A stretch of 64,000 nucleotides of DNA from Anthonomus grandis grandis (Eukaryota; Arthropoda; Insecta; Coleoptera; Curculionidae). Under the pieces are notes generated by a model. It ran no database searches, was not told where the DNA came from, and was given only the letters and a program-made list of their open reading frames with translations. The stretch is taken from contig NC_065557.1 in assembly GCF_022605725.1 (NCBI RefSeq), forward strand, positions 26,849,256-26,913,255, in the 5' to 3' direction. Each line of letters opens with the position of its first letter. Within the stretch, counting starts at the first letter, position 1. Made by a program: the position numbers and the translations under genes. Below are positions 32,525 to 41,449 of this stretch, piece by piece.

Positions 32525-34145
32525 CAGGGTGTCCGGTAAAAGGAGGCCAATCCGCCGGATACATATAGGATGGACCAAAATAATGCGACTTTCGTTATGC
32601 CATTTTTTAATTGGGCGCTCGGTATTCAGTATACAGGGTGTTAAAATAAGAATTATAAAATCTTTTTTTTAAAGTAAGTCGAGTGTTTCATAAGATATTA
32701 AATTAAAATTTGGTGTGAGGGGTTTTTTTGGAACGAGAATGAGAAAGAGAGAAGTCCGTTCACGGAATCGCTATACCTTGTAGAGGGCGCCACCTGCGGT
32801 ATATTACATGTGTTAATAATACCAAAACTTTTTTGTACCCCTATATTATAAAGTTTTAGTAAAAAATTCTAATTATCCAATCTTTTCTTGTAAAAAAAGT
32901 ATTATTAGTAAATGTCTTTTCCGTTACGATCCCCAAACCGATTTCATCCCAAAAGAAAATATTTTTTAAATTTGATTAACCGCCTAAGAGAAACTGGAAG
33001 TTTCAGCGAAAGACCGAAGGGTAATTGCGGCCGACCTCGTGCGGTTCAACCAGGGCAAGAGAAAGAGATTTTAAAAATTGTCGCAGAATCAAAAAACATT
33101 AGTACTAGGGTTTTGGCTGAATGGGTGAGAGATATTGGGATAACCGAGACATATAATATTTTACGGAGTCAACAACTTTACCCATTTCATCTTCAAAAAA
33201 AGTACAAGGTCTTTTACCCGACGATCCCGAGGCAAGACTTGCTTTTTGTAGATGAATAATAGAAATGTGGATTTTATAAGGGCAATTCTGTTTACTGACG
33301 ATGCCACGTTCAAGAGAAATGGCATGACAAATATCCATAACGCACACATATGGGCTAAAGAGAATCTTAGGGTCATGTTGTTTCTACAAGAAACAACAAA
33401 AATGAATCACGATTTGCTGCCCGATTTGCTTGATGATTTGCCTCTAAATGTACCGGGCTAGATGCTCCGGCTCATTTTGCTACAAATGTTAGAAAATATT
33501 TACATCAAGTATTTCCTAATTGCTGGATTGGTCGGGGTCGAGATGCTCCTGTTCCGTGGCCACCCCGTTCGCCCGATTTTACGCCTTTGGATTCTTCAGT
33601 CTGATTTTAAAAGACGATCATTTAAGGGAAAGAATCATTGCAGCTGGAGAGCATTTCAGGTTAAAACCAAATATTTTTCAAAGCCTTAGATTTTTTTTTA
33701 ATAAAGAGGTCACATAGAACAAATAATTTAGGATTATTATTCTATGATTTTTATTGCAATAAGTGATTTAGCATTAATTTAGAAAAAATAATTAACGTTT
33801 ATTTTGTTAACTATGTACCTATCTAGATTTTAAAATTAAGATATCTAATAAATAGATTCTCAGGCCGACATTTACTAAGAATAGCAGGTGGCGTCCTCTG
33901 TAAGATATAGCGAATCCGTAAACGGAATTTCAATTTCTCGTTTCAAAAAACCTCCTCACATCAAATTTTAATTTAATATCTTATGAAACACTCCACTTAC
34001 TTAAAAAAACGATTTTATATTTCTCATTTTGACGCCCTGTATATTGAATACCGATCGCCCAATTAAAAAATGGCATAACGAAAGTCGCATTATTTTGGTC
34101 AACCCTATATGTGGCCGTCGGATTGGCCTCCTTTTTCCGGACACT
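32525..34145 (+). mobile_element. Mariner transposon with ~280-bp TIRs
   Basis: Left end CAGGGTGTCCGGTAAAAGGA after TA; right end inverse to CCGGACAC at about 34145, last bases decayed. Arms pair through TTAATTGGGCGCTCGGTATT and inward to GCCACCTGC (about 32813) / GCAGGTGGC (about 33885). A second CAGGGTGTTAAAATAAG at 32635 lies inside the arm as a direct repeat of the end. The transposase is broken. Sits in DmX intron 2, sense orientation. Confidence 0.85.
32912..33640 (+). pseudogene. Mariner transposase (broken)
   Basis: INRLRETGSFSERPKGNCGR and VRDIGITETYNILRSQQLYP form the DNA-binding part. AILFTDDATFKRNG (first D) and HIWAKENL follow in a shifted frame. Then, after another shift, LDAPAHFATNVRKYL (second D, DGAPxH with the G lost), FPNCWIGRG and WPPRSPDFTPLD (third D). 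A stop ends the chain before LWG. Related to the 27988-31760 transposase but without its intron. Confidence 0.75.
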
Positions 34146-34451
34146 TAACAAATTTTTTGCGTCATGATATGCCTTATTTCGTTTAAAGTTTTTGTCCTCT
34201 GTAATTATATATATAATGATGCTACTATATTCGAATAGCAAACTTGTTTTGATAACGGCAATGCACAAAGTAATAAGCATGATCTCTAGCTCAATTTTGA
34301 AGTATTGTTTTTTTTTAACATTTTTGATTTATTTAAAACTTATGACCATTAACCAAAAAGCAACGTTTTTCCCAGATTTCTTATTTTGTGGCTTGAATTA
34401 ACTTCTTTATTTTTTTGAATAGACTCTTTGGTATAAGTAGATTTTTCTTAG

Positions 34452-34671
34452 GGCCTCGATTACCGATGGGTTCAAACAGGAACACTAAAAACAGACGCGC
34501 CGATTCGAGCTCTAAGCTGGAATTTAGAAGGCACACGCTTGCTTACGGCGGGAAGCGACGTTCAGCTGTGGCATCTAAAACAACAAATACAGGAAGAAAC
34601 TCCCGTAACTTTCACTCTCGGAGAAGGTGCAGAAGATGGCGAAAATTCTGAAGAACCTGATAAACCCCAAG
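34452..34671 (+). CDS. DmX: DmX exon 3 (residues 96-169)
   Basis: Acceptor TTCTTAG|GGC, donor CAAG|GTGTGT (phase 1). Encodes GLDYRWVQTGTLKTDAPIRA, then LSWNLEGTRLLTAGSDVQLW, a WD-type blade. An acidic tail (EGAEDGENSEEPDKPQ) corresponds to the variable acidic loop seen at this place in vertebrate DMXL proteins. Confidence 0.95.
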
Positions 34672-34877
34672 GTGTGTCATTGTAATAAAATTCTACTGTT
34701 ATTACTTTTACTACTTACTTATTTTTTAAAATTGGTACTGTATACTGGTACTAAAATGGTAACTGTACAATTTTGCAATATTTATTATATTTGCTACGTA
34801 TTCCTGCTCGTATATGTAAAATATTATTAGTTATTGCTAACATAGTAATTCTACTTATGTTGTTCCGGTAATTTTAG

Positions 34878-35024
34878 AACAAGAACAGACTTTATGGCAA
34901 TGCGTATGGAAAGCAACCACAGCAGCAGATGTACAGCACCTAGCTTTCTCTCCGGATGGAACATTATTTGCTACTTGTGGTGAAAATGATAGGCTTGTAA
35001 AAATCTGGTACGAAAATAAACATT
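34878..35024 (+). CDS. DmX: DmX exon 4 (residues 169-218)
   Basis: Acceptor TTTTAG, donor CATT|GTAAGT (phase 1). EQTLWQCVWKATTAADVQHL, then AFSPDGTLFATCGENDRLVK and IWY, a clear WD repeat. Intron 3 before it is 206 bp. Confidence 0.95.
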
Positions 35025-35098
35025 GTAAGTATTTAATCTGTTTCCAAATTTCTGCAGTAAAAAAGTAATTTAGATTTAAAAGGTTACTTTTTTTTTAG

Positions 35099-35219
35099 TT
35101 CTATTTACGTCAAAAAGTACAGACGGTCATCAAGAACTTGACTACGGTTTTGTATATATTGCTCATCCAAGAGCTGTAACTCATGTATCTTGGAGAAACA
35201 CTAGTAAATATATGCCCAA
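35099..35219 (+). CDS. DmX: DmX exon 5 (residues 218-258)
   Basis: Acceptor TTTTTTAG after a 74-bp intron, donor CCCAA|GTAAGT (phase 2). FVYIAHPRAVTHVSWRNTSK then YMP matches the family's conserved FVYLAHPRAVTGFSWRKTSK. Confidence 0.95.
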
Positions 35220-35511
35220 GTAAGTGAAATATTTTGTGAATTGAATATCTTTAGATAATATCCATAAAAGATATTTTTTCACCGCTTAAAATTTTAAGAA
35301 ATTGATTTAATGCACATAACGTGAATCACATCAACTTTTCTGTTAAATCCTTAAATTAAGTGTTTTAATATAAACAGCACTATGAACAAATCAATGGATA
35401 ATAAAAAGTAATTAAAACTAGTGTTTCCAAATCAAATATTTTTATTCAGTAGTTTTAATGATTATAATATTAAATTTTCTAAGAAATATTAAATTAAAAA
35501 CTTTTTTACAG

Positions 35512-35694
35512 AGGGTCTGTATCGAACATGCTCCTTACTTCCTGTAAAGATAATATATGTAGGCTCTGGGTAGAGACAGTTCTCCCAGAAGACGGGCTTG
35601 TAAATTTGTCGCAGCTGGATCCACAAGCCCATCATCCTAAATTTAGGACTCATAGGCACAAACATAGGTTTATGCAGAGGCTAAAACACATGAA
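35512..35694 (+). CDS. DmX: DmX exon 6 (residues 258-319)
   Basis: Acceptor TTTTACAG, donor ATGAA|GTAAGT (phase 2). GSVSNMLLTSCKDNICRLWV then ETVLPEDG is the next WD blade. A histidine-rich tail (AHHPKFRTHRHKHRFMQRLK) follows. Confidence 0.95.
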
Positions 35695-36319
35695 GTAAGT
35701 TCAATATTGCCTTGTACTTAGGACATGTAAAAGAAATTTGCGTTAAAATTAGTTTTCTTCTTTTAGTAATTGTGTAATTCTGAGTTTGAGTAAAACTGGT
35801 TTTGTTATACTGCGTGTTCTTCAAAGACATGATAATATTTAAGTGGGTGATCTTTGGAGCCATTTTAAGAAAGTATTATGACTGACATGAATTTTGGTAC
35901 ATATTTTCAGTTCATCAACACACATTTTTTGATGTACAAAAATGTTAATTTTTTTTCACCACTAGCAGTAGTTTTGCATTAAATATTTTTGGACAAGTAC
36001 TACGCCACTACTTTCTCTTAAAAAATAACTCATTATTTTCTTCTGCTTTTTCTTTAAAAAATAAAAAATGATTTACTTCAGGATCAATTCCCCAAAACTT
36101 TGTTGCTTCGACTGAAAGCAAATTTATTCCAAAATAAATCAAATTACCAAAAAAAAAATTTTTTTTTGTCACATGCAGCATTTCTAATTAAAATAATGAA
36201 ATTAAGATTGCTTTATAAAGCAGTTCCGATTAACAATGTTTGAAAACATAAATCTAGTTATAAATGATGTTTTTTACAAAGGTAAATAGCTGTTTACTTA
36301 AAGTAAGCCTGCCTAGCGC

Positions 36320-36365
36320 TTTCCGTAGCCGTAGACCCTTTTTTTTAGCCGTAGGCCATCATCAG
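36320..36365 (-). other. Hammerhead-ribozyme-like motif
   Basis: Minus strand CTGATGA, a possible stem II (TGGCC/GGCTA) containing an A-rich repeat of itself, then GGAAAGCGC. This resembles the CTGATGA...GAAAC core of minimal hammerheads found beside Penelope-like elements. Stem I and III pairing was not established. Confidence 0.3.
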
Positions 36366-37549
36366 GGCTATGACTTCGTTAAAAGATGACTCTACTAAAA
36401 TGAACATAGAGGAAAACCGAGTACCATCGTTTTGCTGTGCTTCCTCATATTTGATTTTTAGTTTTAAATTTAACTTTAAAAACAAGTTATCTTGTCGCGT
36501 AGTTATGTTGTCCGCTCGTTTTCTGAAAGTAAGTAAATATGGTAAATTTTATAAATACCGAAATGGTAGCATTGCATTACGTATATGGCCTCGCCGATGG
36601 TAACGCAACAGGCGCCAGACGAATTTATCAGAAAAGATATATTATCAAATATTAACCGCCGACTTAGGCAAACTATAACTTTAGTAGTTTCAAGAAAGGT
36701 GCGGTACAGGCAGACTTAACTGTCAGGAAGAACTTTTGAAATTGAGAACGCGGTGCTGCAAGAAATCCAAAAACATCCTGAGACAAGTATGAGGAAGGCT
36801 GCTAATACTCTGAATATTTATCATCAAATCTTTGGTATGTTTTCGGTTGATTTTTTGTTACACCCATACCATATTTCAAGAGTATAGGCATTACTTCCCA
36901 AAGATTTTCCCCAGCTTGTACACTTCGCCAGTGGTAATGGTCAATGGTATCTCCAGAGTATTACACTAAATCCAGAGTTTTAATCATTAATTTTGTTTAA
37001 AGAAAAAAAAAATTTTCTGGAATTCTATTTTAAATTTTCGTAGCAATCATGTGTGGGCGGGAGAAGTGTGCTAAAGAAAAATACTGAAAAAATACTAAAT
37101 ATTTAATTGGTTTATTTTTTCTACCATGTTTACCATGTGTTCTAAAACATGGATTGTTTGAAAATGTGCCAATTGTGTCAAGGAATCGAATAGGTACATG
37201 CACGATAAAGCCCCTGCTCATTTCGGTTTGGTTGTCTGAAACCATTGTAATAAGATTTATGGTAATCTGTGGATAGGTCGCGCAGGACCTCAGCAAAGGC
37301 CAAAAGTATCCCCCAATCTCATTATTTTGGATTTCTTTTTATGGGGGTATTTTAAAGTCAAAGTCAAAAGTCAAAATATACTTTATTTGCCAAGTTTACA
37401 AACTTATGCTAAAAGCTTCCTAATCCTAGAATTTATAATACAAGTATTTATTGTGTTTTACAGGACAAAAACAGAATACAGAATCGATTTTGATTGTACA
37501 TAGAAGCATATTTTATATAAACAAAGACAAAACCAAATAATTTTAAATA

Positions 37550-40174
37550 TTAAAATGAATCGTTAAAATACTCTTCAATGCTGTAGTAAGCTTTTGGTAA
37601 GATTAATTTCTTTAGTTCTCTCCTAAACTTTTTAAGGTCTGTAACAGTCCTAATCGAAAAAGGAACATGATTAAATATTTTACGACTAATAAATATAAGA
37701 GAGCTTCTCGTAAGTGAGGAGGTGGGGATTGGAAGAGATAAGATGCCCACTTGACGAGTATTATGACTGGTACAGGATGGTGGACTTACGGACTTATGTA
37801 TGAGTGTTGCAGTTTCCAATATAAAGAGTGAGAAAATTGTTAAAATTCTTTCAGCTACAAAAAGAGGTTTACAAGAGACTCTCAGACCAACACCACACAG
37901 ATACCTTAATGCTTTTTTCTGAATAGTAAAAATTATGTTAAGGAGTCCCTTGGAGCACAATCCCCAAAATGGCAACCCATAACGGATATGAGAGTCTATT
38001 AAGGCGAAATAAACTGAACGAGCAAACAACCCCCCCCCCCCCCCAACTCATGCCTGGCAACCCTGACTGCAAAACAACCAGAAGAAAGTTTAGCAGCGAG
38101 GCCCAAAACGTGGTTGTCAAACCTTAAACTTTCATCAATGAAGAGGCCGAGAAATCGACAATAATCCCTACCATGTAGTGGGCTCTGCTCATCAAACAAA
38201 AAACCCTCTACATTACACTTAATAAAAACAAAATAGGACCCAACACTGACCCTTGAGGTACACCACATTTAAGATGTGCTATCCCTGACGAAAATCCAGA
38301 TGCAACCACCCTCTGTGTGCGGCCAGACAGGTATGACTTCAACCACCCCAAAGCCACTCCCCTAAATCCATATAAATCAAGCTTTGACAGCAGTGTTCCA
38401 TGATCCACACAATCAAAGGCCTTGGACAGATCACAGAACACCGCTGCTGCAGCCTCCTTGGAGTTCATAGATAGATACACATTCTCCAAGAATCTGAAAA
38501 TGGCATCCTGCGTGCCCCTAGATGACTGAAATCCATACTGATTAGGGGACAGCACATTGTATTTGGTCAAAAAAGAGACAATTCTCTTTTTTGCAAGCCG
38601 CTCAAGAACCTTGGAGAGGGTAGACAAAATTGATATGGGACGGAAGTTAGAGGGTCGGTCCAAGCTACCAACCTTATGAAGAGGGATAATCATAGCTTCC
38701 TTTAAACAGGATGGGAACTCGCCCTGAAGAAATGACTGATTGACTGCCCAAACCAAAGCACCCAAAGCGCTCGCAGGCAGAAGTAACAGCAGACGTGAAG
38801 AGATACCATCGGAACCCGAAGACCTATGATTCCTCAAGCGCTGAATTGTTTCAAGGACCTCGGTGGCATCTACAGGGTGGAAAAAGAATAATTGGTTGAT
38901 AGCATTCCGATTAAGATACTGCAATGGATCGCCGTCACTGGGAACTGCTTCCAGTAACTTCTCAGCAATATTAGAAAAATAGTCATTGAAATCATCGGGC
39001 CCTAAGTCCGATTCAACCAACCGCCGACGAGAAGACTGCCTACATTCGTTAATGATTAACCAACTCTCCTTCTGTCTGGACGAATCTAAGCGCTCATTGT
39101 AATACAGTTCCTTTCTGACTTTTATCAGATGCCTATAAATTTTACGATAATCCTGAAAATAAGACCTGATGAATTGATTGTCAATAGATTTGCGAAGTTT
39201 TGCTAAGCATCGCAAATTTTGGGCAGATGTTTTTAGTCCCGCGGTGATCCATGGTTTTCGTCTCTTGGATTTAAGTCTAACCAAGGGAAAGCAGATATTT
39301 ATTTTATCACGTAATGTATAATAAAAGAAAGAAAATGGTTGTGGAGCAGCTCGAATTGCATTCCAGTTAACAGACGAAATGGATTGAGAAAATAAATTCA
39401 AATTGTTCCCGCTAAACACTCTCCCAATGCGGCGGCCAGATTTGTTTTTAAAGTCTTTAAAGTCACCAGGGAATTGGACATACACCCCCTCGTGGTCCGA
39501 TATACCCACTGAGTGCACTGAACAGGTAACACCGTCCAGATTACTGCAGAAATAATCAATAGTGGTCGATGAAGAGGACGAAATACGAGTGGGTGCATTA
39601 ACATGCATGGTGAGTGCAAATGATTTGAAGATTCCATCAAGAGAAATTCTTTGCGGTAAGGAAACCTCCGAATAATTAATATTAAAATCTCCAGCCAAGA
39701 TAACACGCGAGTGAATTGGGAGCCGGGACAGAAGACAATCCAACCTGTCAAGAAACAGACTGATATCCCCAGAGGGCGGGCGGTATATACAAATAACGTA
39801 CATATTAAACAACTTACAAAAACATACCGAACACTCAAAAACCCGTTCAACTGAGGCATCACTAAACTTATCAACGGTACAGAAAAAGTTTTGAAAATGT
39901 TTCCTAATTAGAACAGCAGTCCCTCCATGCAGAGAGTTCTGTCTATAATAAACTGACAGTGGTACATACTCATCAATACAAAAACATTCATTAGGTCTAA
40001 GCCAATGTTCCGTTAATATAACAATGTCAGGAAAATTAAAATTAGCAAGCAGAAGTTGAAGCTCATCCACCTTATTCCGAAGGGATTGAATATTTAATAA
40101 AAATGCACTACAATGCTTTAATTTTGATATTGCAGTTGAATGAAGGGGAGCTTCAACCTCTACGGTCTCATCTA
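37550..40174 (-). pseudogene. LINE ORF2, endonuclease-reverse transcriptase (motif C deleted)
   Basis: Over 600 open codons from the frameshift site. Endonuclease: LLNIQSLRNK, DIVILTEHWLRP, IYRPPSGDIS, ILAGDFNINY, STTIDYFCS, GISDHEGVYV (all catalytic motifs present). RT: HRSSGSDGISSRLLLLLPAS, IIPLHKVGSLDRPSNFRPIS, YGFQSSRGTQDA, VFCDLSKAFDCVDH (motif A), CGVPQGSVLGPILFLL (motif B). It then joins directly to FLFDEQSPLHGRDYCRFLGL in another frame, so the block with the catalytic FADD is gone. A run of 15 C at 38030-38044 causes a further frameshift before SVYFALIDSHIRYGLPFWG. Confidence 0.85.
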
Positions 40175-41449
40175 TAAAAAAGAGTGAGAACCAGTCACAC
40201 GCTCAGACGCAGTTCCCACGCTTTCGACAAAATTAGGTGATCTATCTAGTTTTAGATGCTTAGAATTATACAGTGGGTTTAGAAAATATTTTTTTATGTG
40301 GCCATGTAATATACAAGCCAAATCAGCAAAATGATTAGCATAATTGCATTCAAGTATTCGACTTAGGTCAATGCTGTTTCTATGGAAAGTTTTATATAAT
40401 GACAGATTACTATTATATACGACACTGCAACCCGGTCCAAAACAAGGGCTTGTCATAACGAGGAAAGTAGTGTTTTTACAGGGAATGATAAAATCGTTAA
40501 TAATAGATGTAGGAGAATACGTTCCGTTCAACCACAAGATCACCAAATCGTTCTTGGTAAAATTGGAAGCAAGAGCTGAAGCAGTTAGTACCAAATCACG
40601 AGTCAAGCAACCAGGTTTTAGAAAATATTGAATGTTGTACACATGTCCCATTTTGTTACACAAAAGCTTAAGAAACAATCTATTACATTTTCCAGCTACA
40701 AACAGAAGCTTTGGACGAAAATCATCAGGTTTATTGTTTTGTTTATTGATCTCAGTACGCACATTCCTGGAGTCAGTGACTGTTGATACCACCTGCTGAG
40801 TTTTCAAGAGCCCAATCTCCAAAAGGTGGCTTTCTTTTTCTGCTTCTAAAACTCTTATAGAAGTCACCATCCCTTCATTAATAGAAGAATACTCATCAAC
40901 ATCTCTTTGTAGCAAAGAAATTTGATGTTTATATGCAAGACTCTCGTTTTCTATAGCGTGAATGTTGGTAATTAGGTCCTTATTTAAATCCGTTAATTTG
41001 TCCATTTTGAGTAAAAGGTCCATTTTTTCCTGTTCCAGAGACTTTGCCAACAAATTCAGATCATGTTCCTTAGTCTTAAAGTTGTCAATCTCGTAACTAA
41101 GTTCATCATTTTTTTTATTGAGAATATCAAGTGTCGATGAAAACTTTCTTTCCGCTTCAAATACTTCATCCTCAAAAACCAGACTATTTCTACGAATTCT
41201 CTCTAAGTGTCTATCCTTTTCCCTAAGTTCCTCCATCATACTCTCAATTTTCTGTTCATAGGCTCTAGTTTGACCTTTTTCTTCATTAAAAGTTGTCTGA
41301 CATCTTTCCGTACACAAAATTTTATAGCCTCCCAACCTTATAACCTCAGATTGTTGCTCGAGGCAACTAGGGTGAAAGATTGAGTTGCAGGCTACGCAGC
41401 AGTAATTTAAAAAATCCTTATTTTTACAGCACTTAAAGCTACGATTCAT
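40172..41449 (-). CDS. LINE ORF1, PHD finger + coiled coil + esterase-like (intact)
   Basis: 425 residues from ATG. Residues 1-60: FKCCKNKDFLNYCCVAC, FHPSCLEQ, ILCTERCQ give a C2..C2..H-C..C2 PHD-like finger. Residues about 65-220: long coiled coil (EELREKDRHLERIRRNSLVF and on). From about 245: RPKLLFVAGKCNRLFLKLLC, LVILWLNGTYSP and CSVVYNSNLSLYKTFHRNSI, like the SGNH/GDSL esterase domain of CR1-type ORF1; a canonical GDSL serine is not evident, so hydrolase activity is uncertain. It ends S-H-S-F-L then TAG, with the slippery heptamer in the last two codons. Expected to coat LINE RNA. Confidence 0.9.
   Translation of the reverse strand: MNRSFKCCKNKDFLNYCCVACNSIFHPSCLEQQSEVIRLGGYKILCTERCQTTFNEEKGQTRAYEQKIESMMEELREKDRHLERIRRNSLVFEDEVFEAERKFSSTLDILNKKNDELSYEIDNFKTKEHDLNLLAKSLEQEKMDLLLKMDKLTDLNKDLITNIHAIENESLAYKHQISLLQRDVDEYSSINEGMVTSIRVLEAEKESHLLEIGLLKTQQVVSTVTDSRNVRTEINKQNNKPDDFRPKLLFVAGKCNRLFLKLLCNKMGHVYNIQYFLKPGCLTRDLVLTASALASNFTKNDLVILWLNGTYSPTSIINDFIIPCKNTTFLVMTSPCFGPGCSVVYNSNLSLYKTFHRNSIDLSRILECNYANHFADLACILHGHIKKYFLNPLYNSKHLKLDRSPNFVESVGTASERVTGSHSFL
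40175..40181 (-). promoter_or_regulatory. Candidate -1 frameshift heptamer T TTT TTA (copy C)
   Basis: Minus strand TCT TTT TTA TAG ATG. The -1 frame reads TTT TTT ATA GAT GAG ACC and runs open into the endonuclease with no ATG in at least the first 40 codons (GTG where copy A has ATG). The ATG right after the stop is in the ORF1 frame and meets TAG two codons later. Confidence 0.6.

Larger units (their letters stand above)
26647..34451 (+). other. DmX: DmX intron 2 (7.8 kb)
   Basis: GTAAGT to TTCTTAG. Largely mariner-type sequence. The stretches 26647-26920, 31761-32520 and 34146-34451 are AT-rich with nothing recognisable. Confidence 0.85.
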
